A stretch of 64,000 nucleotides of DNA from Haloferax massiliensis. Lineage in GTDB: Archaea > Halobacteriota > Halobacteria > Halobacteriales > Haloferacaceae. A program made the translations under genes and the position numbers. How positions within the stretch are numbered: the stretch's first letter is position 1; every line of letters begins with the position of its first letter. Below the pieces are notes generated by a model, which made no database searches, was not told where the DNA came from, and saw only the letters and a program-made list of their open reading frames with translations. The stretch covers positions 323,364-387,363 of the forward strand of contig NZ_CSTE01000001.1 in the NCBI RefSeq assembly GCF_001368915.1. Direction: 5' to 3'. This document shows, in pieces, positions 48,393 through 57,145 of this stretch.

Positions 48393-49526
48393 CTACCTGC
48401 TGAACTCGATTGCCGCACCTTGGCCGAAGCCGACGCAGAGCGACGCGAGGCCGCGGTCCACGCCGCGCTTCTGCATCTCGTGGATGAGCGTCACCGGGAG
48501 GCGCGCGCCGGACGCCCCGAGGGGGTGGCCGAGGGCGATTGCGCCGCCGTTGACGTTGAGTTCGTCCGCGTCGATACCGAGTTCGCGGCGGGAGTACTCA
48601 CACTGGCTGGCGAACGCCTCGTTGATTTCGACGAGGCCGTAGTCGTCGATGTCGGTGCCGGCGCGGTCGAGGAGGCCGCGGGTGGCCGGGACCGGGCCGA
48701 TGCCCATGACCGTCGGGTCGACGCCGGCGACGTTGTTCGTGCCGACCGAGGCGAGCACGTCGAGGCCGCGTTCGTCGGCGAACTCGCGGCTGGTGACGAG
48801 GACGGCGGCCGCGCCGTCGGTTATCTGCGAGGAGTTGCCGGCGGTGACCGAGCCGTCGCCCGAGAAGGCGGGGTCGAGGCCGGCGAGCACCTCCATCGAG
48901 GTGTCGCGGCGGATGCCCTCGTCTTCGGTGACGACGCCGTCGGCCGTCTCGACCGGGACGATTTCGTCGTCGAAGCGACCCGAGTCGGTCGCGTCGGCGG
49001 CGCGCCGGTGGCTCCGGAGCGCGAACTCGTCTTGGGCCTCGCGGGAGACCTCGTACTCCTCGGCGACCTTCTCGGCGGTCATCCCCATCTGGAGTTGGAA
49101 GATGTTGTACTGCTCGCTCAGTTCCGGGTGGAGGTGCTCGTAGGAGTCGCCGTCCATCGGCACGCGGGACATGCTCTCGACCCCGCCGGCGACGATGCAC
49201 TCGCGGTTCCCGGCGGCGACGGCGTCGGACGCGGAGATGATGGCCTGCATCGAGGAGGCGCACCACCGGTTGATGCTCGTCGCGGGCGTCCCCTCGCCGA
49301 GTTCCGACAGGAGCGCGACGACGCGGGCGACGTTGTTGTCCTGTTCGGTGCGCTGTTGGGCGACGCCCCACATCAGGTCCTCCACGTCGTCGGGGTCGAC
49401 GTCGTGTTCGTCGAGGATGTGGTCGATGAGCGTGACCGAGAGGTCCTCGCTTCGAACGTCTTCGAACACGCCGCCCGCCTTGCCGAACGGCGTGCGGTAC
49501 GCGGCCGCGATGACTGGCTCTGGCAT
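48393..49526 (-). CDS. Thiolase (acetyl-CoA acyltransferase)
   Basis: A 377-residue thiolase. The nucleophile Cys89 is in NRWCASSMQA, His334 in GGAIALGHPLGASG, and the second catalytic Cys364 in LASLCVGFGQG. All are conserved, so it should be a working degradative or biosynthetic thiolase; with the acyl-CoA synthetase nearby, beta-oxidation is a reasonable guess. ATG 49526 is selected by a TATA box 26-34 nt upstream, over 49553. Downstream is a second copy of the final eight codons. Confidence 0.92.
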   Translation of the reverse strand: MPEPVIAAAYRTPFGKAGGVFEDVRSEDLSVTLIDHILDEHDVDPDDVEDLMWGVAQQRTEQDNNVARVVALLSELGEGTPATSINRWCASSMQAIISASDAVAAGNRECIVAGGVESMSRVPMDGDSYEHLHPELSEQYNIFQLQMGMTAEKVAEEYEVSREAQDEFALRSHRRAADATDSGRFDDEIVPVETADGVVTEDEGIRRDTSMEVLAGLDPAFSGDGSVTAGNSSQITDGAAAVLVTSREFADERGLDVLASVGTNNVAGVDPTVMGIGPVPATRGLLDRAGTDIDDYGLVEINEAFASQCEYSRRELGIDADELNVNGGAIALGHPLGASGARLPVTLIHEMQKRGVDRGLASLCVGFGQGAAIEFSR

Positions 49527-49551
49527 GGCACAGTGTCGGGGTTCGAACACC

Positions 49552-49560
49552 ATAAATAGT
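49552..49560 (-). promoter_or_regulatory. TATA box of the thiolase gene
   Basis: CTATTTATG on the minus strand, 26-34 nt before ATG 49526. The in-frame ATG at 49553 lies inside this box and is therefore not the start. Confidence 0.65.
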
Positions 49561-49655
49561 TTAGAACTCGCTATTCGTCGTTACGAGTTGTTCGCAGGTC
49601 GAAAAACGCCGAGAAAGCGGTGAAAGTGGAGACGACGGCACCGACTCTCGGAACG

Positions 49656-49841
49656 TCAGGAACGAGTGGCGGAGTCGCTGTCCGGCCGACCGGGGATTCC
49701 GCCGGTACCCGCGTCGGCGACCGTTGGCTCCGCCGGGAAGAGTTCCGGCGCGACGTCCGCCGAGGCGTGCTCGAAAGGCGCGTCGTCGACGTCGGTGTCG
49801 GCGTCGTCTGCCGGGTCGTCGGATGCGATGCGGTCGGTCAT
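49656..49841 (-). CDS. Small acidic protein at the end of the nitrate cluster
   Basis: A 61-residue protein, MTDRIASDDPADDADTDVDD at the N-terminus, with a hydrophobic-aromatic centre (FEHASADVAPELF) and no cysteines. Its ATG lies 2 nt after the nirA stop, so it is almost certainly co-translated. I do not recognise a family. It could be a regulator or chaperone-like partner of the reductase, but that is inference. The compact spacing is the main evidence that it is real; its high Asp content also occurs in chance ORFs here. Confidence 0.5.
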   Translation of the reverse strand: MTDRIASDDPADDADTDVDDAPFEHASADVAPELFPAEPTVADAGTGGIPGRPDSDSATRS

Positions 49842-49843
49842 GC

Positions 49844-51598
49844 TCAGTCGCTCGTGACCGGCTGTTCGGCCTTCGCTTCCTCTTCGGCGAACGGGTACCA
49901 CGACTGCTTCGCGTCGTGCATGTACGGCGCTTCGAACTCCGTCTCCTCGGGGACGCAGTACTCGGTGACCGCCTCGGTCCCCTCGGCGTCGACCCACTCG
50001 CGGAACGTCTGTCCGGGCTCGCGGCGCTCGGCGAACGCCTCCACGAGCGACGCGATTGCGCCCGGAACCTCGTCGGCCGGGATGCGCTGTTGAATCCACT
50101 CGACGAACGACGGCTCCTCGCCGATGCCGCCGCCGACGCCGATGTCCATCGCCTCGACCATCTCGCCGTCCTTCTGGGCGCGCATACCGAACAGGCCGAT
50201 GTCGGCCGTGTTCGCCTGCCCGCAGTCGGCGGTGCAGCCGGAGTAGTGAATCTTCAGTTGGCTCACGTCGTCGGGCACGTCCACGTTGTCGCGGAGCCAC
50301 CGGAGCATCCGGGCGGTCCGGGCTTTCGTCTCCGTGAGCGCGAGCGAGCAGAACTCCGTGCCGGTGCAGGCGACGGTGCCGCGCTGGAACGGGTTCGGCA
50401 CGGGCGTGTGCTTGCCGAGGAGCGGCTCTGCGAGCAGGTCGTCGAGCTTCTCCTCCGGCACGTCCATCAGAAGCGGGTTCTGCCGGCGGGTGAGCCGGAC
50501 CTCGCCGGAGCCGTACTCGTCGGCGATGTCGGCCAGTTCGATGGCGTCCGAGGCCGTGAGCCGGCCGACCGCGACGCTGAGACCGACGTAGTAGTCGCCG
50601 TTGGCCTGCTCGTGGACGCCGATGTGGTCGTGTTTCCCCGCGGACTCCGGGCGGCCCGCGTTGTAGGTGTACTCGTCGCGGATGTTCTCGCCCGCAGACC
50701 GGAGTTCGAAGTCGACGTACTCCTCCTGGAGCAGGTCGCGAATCTTCTCCGTGCCCCACTCGTCCACGAAGAAGCGACTGCGGGCGCGGGCCCGTACGTC
50801 GCGGTTACCGTGTTCGTGGTAGAGTTCGACGAAGCCGCGGACGACCTCGTAGGCGCGGTCCTCGTCGGCGACGAAGATGTCGAGGTCGCGGGCGACGCGC
50901 GGCTTGCGGGAGCCGAGGCCGCCGCCGACGCGGACGTTGAAGCCGGTGACCGTCTCGCCGTCGATTTCCTTCTCCGCGGGTTCGAGCCCCACGTCGTTTA
51001 TCGAGTCCTGCGCGCAGCCCTCGCGGCAGCCGGTGACGCTGATGTTGAACTTCCGCGGCATGTTCGACAGCGCGTCGTTCTCGCGGAGGTCCTCCTGGAA
51101 GCGGTCGAGGAGCGGCTGGGACTCGACGAGTTCGTGCTTGTCGCGGCCGGCGACCGGACAGCCGGTGATGTTCCGCATCGTGTCGCCACCCGCGGACCGC
51201 GAGGAGACGCCCGCGGCTTCGAGTTTGTCCCAGACCTCGGGGATGTCTTCGAGTTCGAGCCAGTGGAGCTGAATCGACTGGCGCGTCGTCAGGTCGATCC
51301 ACGCGTCGCCGAACTCGGGGTTCTCGACGGGGCCGGAGGCGTAGTCCCGCGCGACCTCGCCGATAGCCCGGAGCTGTCCCGGTTCGAGGACGCCGTTGGC
51401 GTTCGTCAGCCGCATCATGAAATAGGAGTCCTGGCCCGTCCGCTGCTGGAAGACCCCCCAGAACTTGAAGCGGGTGAACCACTTGTCCCGTTCCTCCTCG
51501 GGGATGGCGTCGACGCCCTTCTCGGCGAACTCCTCTATCTTCTCGCGGACCGCGTCGCCGTAGAGCTCCGACTTCCACGCTTCCTTCTTACTCGCCAT
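49844..51598 (-). CDS. nirA: Ferredoxin-dependent assimilatory nitrite reductase
   Basis: Reduces nitrite to ammonium with six electrons from ferredoxin. The 584-residue protein has two NiR/SiR half-domains. The [4Fe-4S]-siroheme ligands are Cys411-x5-Cys417 (CTGTEFC) and Cys455-x3-Cys459 (SGCTADC). ITGCPVAGRDKHEL and VTGCREGCAQ belong to the first half. The nitrate cluster, with nasA and mobA on the same strand, supports nitrite over sulfite as substrate. An AT-rich leader of 264 nt separates it from mobA, and it probably has its own promoter. It is followed by a 61-residue ORF. Confidence 0.9.
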   Translation of the reverse strand: MASKKEAWKSELYGDAVREKIEEFAEKGVDAIPEEERDKWFTRFKFWGVFQQRTGQDSYFMMRLTNANGVLEPGQLRAIGEVARDYASGPVENPEFGDAWIDLTTRQSIQLHWLELEDIPEVWDKLEAAGVSSRSAGGDTMRNITGCPVAGRDKHELVESQPLLDRFQEDLRENDALSNMPRKFNISVTGCREGCAQDSINDVGLEPAEKEIDGETVTGFNVRVGGGLGSRKPRVARDLDIFVADEDRAYEVVRGFVELYHEHGNRDVRARARSRFFVDEWGTEKIRDLLQEEYVDFELRSAGENIRDEYTYNAGRPESAGKHDHIGVHEQANGDYYVGLSVAVGRLTASDAIELADIADEYGSGEVRLTRRQNPLLMDVPEEKLDDLLAEPLLGKHTPVPNPFQRGTVACTGTEFCSLALTETKARTARMLRWLRDNVDVPDDVSQLKIHYSGCTADCGQANTADIGLFGMRAQKDGEMVEAMDIGVGGGIGEEPSFVEWIQQRIPADEVPGAIASLVEAFAERREPGQTFREWVDAEGTEAVTEYCVPEETEFEAPYMHDAKQSWYPFAEEEAKAEQPVTSD

Positions 51599-51862
51599 TT
51601 CCGACCACCAGTGGGCAATTATCCACTATTCCTGTGCGTTTGTTTGCGAACTTGGTCATGTTTCGTGATAACACGACTCGACAGAGGTTCATAAGAGTAT
51701 TCGTTGAGAATCTTTAGAAATTGACCCAATAGGGCGCATTCGTCCATTCTATAACCGAATATTCCGAATATAAGGTTGTACTTTGGGCAGATAGTCGAGT
51801 GATTATTGGATAACCACAATTGAATATAATGGACGATAATGTGGTATGGGGCTCGAACGCGC
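51599..51862. other. AT-rich control region upstream of nirA
   Basis: 264 nt that are markedly AT-rich against the GC-rich chromosome. CTCTTATG on the minus strand (about 51690-51697) is a possible TATA element with a leader of some tens of nucleotides. CGAATATTCCGAATAT (51755-51770) contains the palindrome GAATATTC and a repeated CGAATAT. No ORF is convincing. It is likely the site of nitrogen control for nirA. Confidence 0.5.
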
Positions 51863-52495
51863 TCACCGACGAGCGGCGAGCGCGCGCAAGTCGTCGAAGG
51901 AGTTCACGTTGTGAAACGCGTGCGTCCCGGCGTGAGCCTCCACTTCGCGGTCGTCGAGGACCGTGACGTCGAGCGCGGACATCACGGCCTGCAGGCGGTC
52001 GTCTCCGGCGCGGATGGTATCGGTGCAGGCGACCTCGCCGGCGCGGCAGTGAACGACCGCGGGGAGCGGTTGGGTCGTCTCCGAGACCCGCGGGACGATG
52101 CCAGCGCCGCCCTGCAGGCGGCCGAAGAGGTGCGAGATGAACCCGCTCGGAACCAGCGGCATATCGGTCGGGAGGACCGCCGCGTACTCGGCGCTCGTCG
52201 CCCGCAGCGCGGTTCGCAGGCCGAAGACGGGGCCCCGGTCGGGGTGTGCGTCCTCCGCGAACCGGACGTCGAAGTCCAAGAGCGCGCCGGCGAGCGAGTC
52301 CCGCTGTTCGGCGCGGCAGTTGACGACGAGTTCGTCGACGACGGGGTCGAGCGAGGCGGCGACCCGGTGAATCATGGGCTGGCCGCCGACGGTGGCCGTC
52401 GCCTTGTCGATGCCGTCGAATCTGGTCGAGCGGCCGCCGGCGAGGATGATACCCGCGCGGCCGGTGTCGAGGTGTGGGTGCGACGCGTCGGCCAT
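51863..52495 (-). CDS. mobA: Molybdenum cofactor guanylyltransferase MobA
   Basis: Couples GTP to molybdopterin to give the guanine-dinucleotide cofactor of nitrate reductase. The 210-residue protein starts with the nucleotidyltransferase motif AGIILAGGRSTRFDGIDKA (LAGGxSxRxGxDK). VLPTDMPLVPSGF holds the metal-binding Asp. It lies between nasA and nirA on the same strand. It starts 2 nt after a mini-ORF that itself overlaps the nasA stop, so the translation of the two is likely coupled. Confidence 0.88.
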   Translation of the reverse strand: MADASHPHLDTGRAGIILAGGRSTRFDGIDKATATVGGQPMIHRVAASLDPVVDELVVNCRAEQRDSLAGALLDFDVRFAEDAHPDRGPVFGLRTALRATSAEYAAVLPTDMPLVPSGFISHLFGRLQGGAGIVPRVSETTQPLPAVVHCRAGEVACTDTIRAGDDRLQAVMSALDVTVLDDREVEAHAGTHAFHNVNSFDDLRALAARR

Positions 52496-52497
52496 TC

Positions 52498-52554
52498 TCA
52501 GGCGGCGGTGCGTCCGGGTTCGCGGGGCCGTCCGCCGGCGGCGACGAGCGCCAT
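52498..52554 (-). CDS. 18-residue linker ORF between nasA and mobA
   Basis: ATG at 52554 overlaps the nasA TGA (ATGA) and the ORF ends 2 nt before the mobA ATG. It encodes MALVAAGGRPREPGRTAA. AAGGRPR loosely resembles the LAGGRSTR of MobA, so it may be a vestige, or just a re-initiation relay that couples mobA to nasA. It is too short to judge as a protein. Confidence 0.3.
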   Translation of the reverse strand: MALVAAGGRPREPGRTAA

Positions 52555-54665
52555 CAGTCGCTCACCTCGGCCGCGAGGAGGTCGGTGGACGCGGTCGTCT
52601 CGGGGTGTTCGAGGCGGACGGCGCACTGCTTGAAGTTCGGTTCGTTCGACTGCGGGTCGACCGCGGGGCTGGTGAGTCGGTTGGTCATGGGATGGTGGAT
52701 AGAGAGCCAGACGAGGCCCGGCGGGACGGCGTCGTCGGGGTCGAGCGTCGCCGGAACCGACGCCCGGCGGGAGACGACGGTGGTTCGGCGGTCGCCCTCG
52801 GGGTCGGCGACCGCGTCGCGGTGCGCGTCGATTGTGTCGGGGTGCGCGCGTGCGACCGGCTCGTCCGGCGTGTCGCTTCGCGTGCGGACGCCGGTGTTGT
52901 ACCCGTCGGCCTCGCGGCCGGTCGTGAGCGTCAGCGGGTACGACTCGTCGGCGGGTTCGGGGAGCGACGGCCCCGAGAGCGCGCTGAACTGCGCCTTCCC
53001 CGACGGCGTCGGGAACGACCACGTCGGGTCGTCGGACTCCTCGGCGGCGTCGTAGTAGCGGTAGCCGCCCTCGCTCGTCGGGTCCGGCGCGGGCCAGCGC
53101 ACGGCGCGCTCGCCGTCGAGTCGCGTGTACGACAGTCCCGAGCAGTCGGCGTCGGTCCCCTCGGTGAGCGCGGCGAACTCGTCGAACAGGTCGCTCGGCG
53201 AGACCGACGGCCTCGGGAGCAGTCCGGGCGCGACGCGGGCGGCCACGTCGGCGATGATGTCGAGGTCCTGCCTGACGCCCGGCGGCGTCTCGGTGGCCGC
53301 GCGGACCCGCGAGACCGTCCGCTCCATGTTCATCGTGGTCCCCTCGGACTCTCCCCACGTCGCCGCGGGGAGCACCACGTCGGCGAGTTCGACCGTCTCG
53401 GACCGGAAGGCGTCCTGCACGACGAGGAACGAGTCTTCGAGGACCTCGCGGGCGGCCGTCGCGTCCGGGAACCCGGCGAGCGGGTTGGTGGCGACGGTCC
53501 AGACGACCGACGGCGACGACTCGAACATGCCGACCGGCCCCGGGCCGCTGTCGTCGGGGAGCCGGGAGACGGGCACGTCCCACGCCTCGGCGACGGTCCG
53601 GCGGTGGTCCGGGTGTTCGAACGGTCGGTGGCCGGGCCACGTCCCCTTCGAGGAGACCACGCGGGTGCCCATCGAGTTCGCCTGCCCGGTGAGCGAGAAG
53701 GGACCGGACCCGGGGCCGAGGTTCCCGGAGGCGAGACAGAGGTTCACGAGCGCGCCGGCGGTCGCGGTGCCCCGGACGCTCTGGTTGACGCCCATGCCCC
53801 AGTAGACGAGCGTGGGCGCGTCGAGGAGCGACGCCAGTTTCTCGACCTCGTCGAGGGTGACGCCGGCGTCCGCCGCCGCCTCCTCGACCGGCGGGAGCTC
53901 GTCGACGACGCGGTCGAACCCCTCGGTATGTTCCTCGACGAACGCCTCGTCCACGGAGTCGGTTTCGACGAGGCGTCCGAGAATCGCCTGCGCCAGCGCG
54001 AGGTCGCCGCCGGGGTCGATGGCGACGTGGTCGTCGGCGACCGCCGCGGTCTTCGTCTCGACGGGGTCGACGACGACGAGGTCGCCGTCGTCGGCCGACT
54101 GGCGTATCCACCGGAACATCACCGGGTGGGCGACCGCCGGGTTCGCCCCCCAGACGAGGTGCGTCTCGGCCTCGGGGATGTCGTCGTAGGTCGGCGGCGG
54201 CGCGTCGCTCCCGAAGGCGCGGTAGTAGGCCGTGACGGCGCTCGCCATGCAGAGCGTCGTGTTCGCGTCGTAGTTCCGGGTGCCGATACCGCCGCGGGCG
54301 AGCTTTCCGAGGGCGTAAGCGGCCTCGTTCGTCTGTTGGCCGCTCCCGAGGACGGCGACCTCGTCGGGGTCGTCGGCCATCGCGTCGTTGATGGCGTCTC
54401 CCGCGCGCGTGAGCGCGTCGGACCACGAGGTCTGCCGGAGTTCTCCGTTCTCCCTGACGAGCGGTCGCGTGAGCCACGACCCGTCCGGGTCTGCCGACTC
54501 GCGGATGCCGCGGCCGCAGGCCAGCCCGTTGTTCACGGGGTGCGAGGGGTCGCCCCGGACCGCGTCGAGACCGTACGCCGTGTCCGAGCCGAGGTGGACG
54601 TGACCGCAGCCGACCGCACAGCGCATGCAGGTCGTCGGGACTTGTTTCGCCACGCGATTCACCAC
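52554..54665 (-). CDS. nasA: Assimilatory nitrate reductase, ferredoxin type
   Basis: Molybdopterin oxidoreductase that reduces nitrate to nitrite in the cytoplasm. The 703-residue protein has an N-terminal [4Fe-4S] site (Cys13, Cys16, Cys20, Cys50) and a Cys139 (NTTLCMASAV) as Mo ligand. There is no Tat signal and no C-terminal [2Fe-2S] or FAD module, which fits a ferredoxin-dependent NarB/NasA. The molydopterin dinucleotide-binding C-terminal domain (LTLTTGREADGYNTG) is present. The start is a GTG (two in tandem, 54665 and 54662). AT-rich DNA upstream carries the promoter. No nitrate transporter gene lies beside it. Confidence 0.9.
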   Translation of the reverse strand: MVNRVAKQVPTTCMRCAVGCGHVHLGSDTAYGLDAVRGDPSHPVNNGLACGRGIRESADPDGSWLTRPLVRENGELRQTSWSDALTRAGDAINDAMADDPDEVAVLGSGQQTNEAAYALGKLARGGIGTRNYDANTTLCMASAVTAYYRAFGSDAPPPTYDDIPEAETHLVWGANPAVAHPVMFRWIRQSADDGDLVVVDPVETKTAAVADDHVAIDPGGDLALAQAILGRLVETDSVDEAFVEEHTEGFDRVVDELPPVEEAAADAGVTLDEVEKLASLLDAPTLVYWGMGVNQSVRGTATAGALVNLCLASGNLGPGSGPFSLTGQANSMGTRVVSSKGTWPGHRPFEHPDHRRTVAEAWDVPVSRLPDDSGPGPVGMFESSPSVVWTVATNPLAGFPDATAAREVLEDSFLVVQDAFRSETVELADVVLPAATWGESEGTTMNMERTVSRVRAATETPPGVRQDLDIIADVAARVAPGLLPRPSVSPSDLFDEFAALTEGTDADCSGLSYTRLDGERAVRWPAPDPTSEGGYRYYDAAEESDDPTWSFPTPSGKAQFSALSGPSLPEPADESYPLTLTTGREADGYNTGVRTRSDTPDEPVARAHPDTIDAHRDAVADPEGDRRTTVVSRRASVPATLDPDDAVPPGLVWLSIHHPMTNRLTSPAVDPQSNEPNFKQCAVRLEHPETTASTDLLAAEVSD

Positions 54666-55014
54666 CTACCGTCCGCGTCGAATGTACCGCATTCGGGCAA
54701 GTATCCCGTGCCGTTCGTGAATATCATTTCACTTTCTTGGCTCACAGTGGCGGAAGATAACCATAAAGACCTAATCGTTTACGAAGACATATTTTTCCCA
54801 ATTGTTCTGAAGAAAGAACCAATATACAATCGAATAGAAGGAATATAATCACGTAATCAATCCGTTTTAGAATATATTTTTGAATTATTTTTCTGGAATT
54901 AATATCCGATAGCGGTTCAGCGTCTCGTTCCTTGCCATCGAGCCAGTTCGGTCGCGCGCGGGTCCCGGCGGCGCTCCGACGCTCTTATGCGTCTCCCCGG
55001 GCAATTTCTGGGGG
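54666..55014. other. AT-rich intergenic region between nasA and the AAA ATPase
   Basis: 349 nt with no gene. The part from about 54710 to 54910 is exceptionally AT-rich. On the minus strand GATACTT (about 54693-54700) is at the right distance to be the TATA of nasA. On the plus strand CTCTTATGC (54982-54990) serves the AAA ATPase gene. A near-perfect palindrome lies at 54801-54823. Confidence 0.55.
54801..54823. repeat. Near-palindrome upstream of nasA
   Basis: ATTGTTCT, then GAAGAA, then AGAACCAAT. The arms are complementary except for one extra base in the right arm. It lies about 136-158 nt upstream of the nasA start in the AT-rich block, and could be an operator for nitrogen control. Confidence 0.4.
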
Positions 55015-56433
55015 ATGAGTGAACGGGCGCTCGAGGTTGTCGAGTTTCTGCTGACGGCCCACCTCTACACTGACGACCGAACGCTTGACGAAAACGACCT
55101 TCCCCCGCGGTATCGGCGCGTCTTCTGGGCGGACGCCGAGGACGACGGCGACGAGGACGACTCGTCGATGGGCGGCATCGAGCGACCGCTCGTCGTGACC
55201 GAGTCCGTCGCGCGGAAGGCGACCGGCGTCGAACACCCCTGGGACGCGATTTCAGACCTCATGTTCACCCAGCGTGAGGAGTTCTCCGGGCGTCTCTCGC
55301 TGACCCAACCCGAGATGGCGCTGGAGTGGTTCGTCAAGCGAGCCGACCACGACCGGCTCGTGACGAATCCGACCGTCGCCAAGTCGGTCGAGGACCGCGA
55401 CGACGTGGACGTGACCCACGCGGACGCGAGGGAACAGACCCGGCCGATTCACGCCGACCGCGTGTGGATAGACAGCCTGCTCGACGAGTACTTCGACGAC
55501 GAGGACGACGCGGAGATGCTCGACCTCGTGCAGGTCCGCGCGCCCGAGGAAATCGAGATGACCCTCGACGACCTCGTGCTCACGACGGACCAAGAGGGCG
55601 AGATTCACAAGCTGATGAAGGCCATCGAGCACCGCGAGTACCTCGCGGACATCGGCCTCCGCGAAATCGGGAAAATACTGTTCGTCGGGCCGCCGGGGAC
55701 CGGCAAGACCACCGTCTCGCGGGCGCTCGCCCACGAGCTCGGCCTCCCGTTCGTCGAGGTGAAGCTCTCGATGATAACGAGCCAGTACCTCGGCGAGACG
55801 GCCAAGAACGTCGAGAAGACCTTCGAGGTCGCAAAGCGGCTGTCGCCGTGTATCCTCTTTATCGACGAGTTCGACTCGGTGGCGAAGACCCGCCGGTCCG
55901 ACGAGCACGCGGCGCTCAAGCGCGCGGTCAACACGCTGCTCAAGAGCATCGACGACATCTCGCTGATTCGCGACGAGGTCATCCTCATCGGCGCGACCAA
56001 CCACCCCGACCAGCTCGACTCGGCGGCGTGGCGGCGCTTCGACGAGATCGTCAACTTCCCCAAGCCGGACCGCGGGATGCGCGCCGACATCCTCCGGGTC
56101 ATCACGAACCGGATGGACATCGACGAGTTCGACCCCTCGGCCATCGCCGACGTGACGGAGGGCCTCACCGGCTCCGACCTCCGACTCGTCCTCCGCGAGG
56201 CCGTCCTCGAAGCGCTCACCGAAGAGCGGATGGAACTCACGCAGGAGGACCTGCTTGAGGCCGTCGCCGACTTCGAGGAGCGCGACAACCTGAAGAACCT
56301 CGACATGATGTCCGACTCGTCGGAACTCGTCGCGGGGTCGGCGTCCGGAGACGGTCACGACCACAGTCACGACCACGACCACGCGGACGAACACGAGGGC
56401 GAGACGCAGAAGGACGCCGGCGCGGCGCAGTAA
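55015..56433 (+). CDS. AAA ATPase with His-rich tail
   Basis: A 472-residue single-AAA protein related to the CDC48 group. Residues 1-200 are an acidic N-terminal domain without a recognised family. Walker A GPPGTGKT is at 225-232, Walker B ILFIDEFDSV follows near 278-287, and sensor 1 is ILIGATNHPD. The C-terminal lid holds GLTGSDLRLVLREAVLEAL. The tail from about 445 is rich in His and Asp (DGHDHSHDHDHADEH), probably a metal-binding or disordered segment. It may act as an unfoldase or remodeller; the substrate is unknown. Confidence 0.87.
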   Translation: MSERALEVVEFLLTAHLYTDDRTLDENDLPPRYRRVFWADAEDDGDEDDSSMGGIERPLVVTESVARKATGVEHPWDAISDLMFTQREEFSGRLSLTQPEMALEWFVKRADHDRLVTNPTVAKSVEDRDDVDVTHADAREQTRPIHADRVWIDSLLDEYFDDEDDAEMLDLVQVRAPEEIEMTLDDLVLTTDQEGEIHKLMKAIEHREYLADIGLREIGKILFVGPPGTGKTTVSRALAHELGLPFVEVKLSMITSQYLGETAKNVEKTFEVAKRLSPCILFIDEFDSVAKTRRSDEHAALKRAVNTLLKSIDDISLIRDEVILIGATNHPDQLDSAAWRRFDEIVNFPKPDRGMRADILRVITNRMDIDEFDPSAIADVTEGLTGSDLRLVLREAVLEALTEERMELTQEDLLEAVADFEERDNLKNLDMMSDSSELVAGSASGDGHDHSHDHDHADEHEGETQKDAGAAQ

Positions 56434-56483
56434 GGCCGCTTTTCTGACAAAACATTTACTAGTGGACCGCAAACGACGAGCCG

Positions 56484-57095
56484 ATGCCCTCCAGTAGACG
56501 CCGATTCGTTCGGACAGTCGCGGCGGGCGGGGGTCTGACGGCGCTCTCCGGATGTACATCGGACCCCAAACCGTCCACCGCGACGCCCCTTCCCGAACCC
56601 GAGTCGAACCCTGCGCCCGCCACTGGAGACCCGATTACACTCTCGCGCGACTACCGGGGGTCGTCGAAGTACGACTACTATCCGGATACTTCGGAGGTTC
56701 GACGACGCACCGGCTATCGCAAACACGTGAACGAGTCGGGTACGACGAAAGAGCCGGTATACGAGCGCGAACCAGCATCGTCGTGGGTGACGCGAGTCGG
56801 CGGGACCGTCGCGGGAGCCGAGGCGATGACGACGGTGCGAGAGCGACTCGGCGTGGAGTCGTTAGATAACATCAGCCGAGGGATTGGATACGACGACGGA
56901 GAGGCGAGGCGAGTGATGCTCGGCTACGAGGTGTGGCCGAATCGGAGCGGTGAAACGCGAACGCCGTCCGTCGAATTCGAGGCGCTCGTCTCGGCGGTTC
57001 CGCGTACGGTTACTGCAGACTTCCAGTTCGAAGCGACGACGCTCTCGGCGACGTTCCACCCCGTGGTCGAATTCCGGCAGATGTACCGGTCCTGA
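56484..57095 (+). CDS. Tat-exported lipoprotein, unknown function
   Basis: A 203-residue lipoprotein: SSRRRFVRTVAAGGGLTALS then GCTS, with twin Arg at 5-6 and lipobox Cys near 24. A Pro/Thr/Ser linker is followed by a mature domain (about 45-203) of beta character with many Arg and Tyr. Codon use is less GC-rich than neighbours, perhaps indicating a variable accessory gene. ACATTTACT about 25-33 nt upstream is the promoter, giving a leaderless mRNA. No family recognised. Confidence 0.65.
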   Translation: MPSSRRRFVRTVAAGGGLTALSGCTSDPKPSTATPLPEPESNPAPATGDPITLSRDYRGSSKYDYYPDTSEVRRRTGYRKHVNESGTTKEPVYEREPASSWVTRVGGTVAGAEAMTTVRERLGVESLDNISRGIGYDDGEARRVMLGYEVWPNRSGETRTPSVEFEALVSAVPRTVTADFQFEATTLSATFHPVVEFRQMYRS

Positions 57096-57114
57096 CTCGC
57101 CGCGGTCGGCCACG

Positions 57115-57120
57115 TTTATA
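57115..57120 (+). promoter_or_regulatory. TATA box of the PhnP-like hydrolase
   Basis: TTTATA is centred 28-29 nt before ATG 57146, which selects this start over the GTG-initiated frame at 57134 and implies a leaderless mRNA. Confidence 0.7.
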
Positions 57121-57145
57121 CCTCGCCGCCCCCGTGGTTGAGTCA

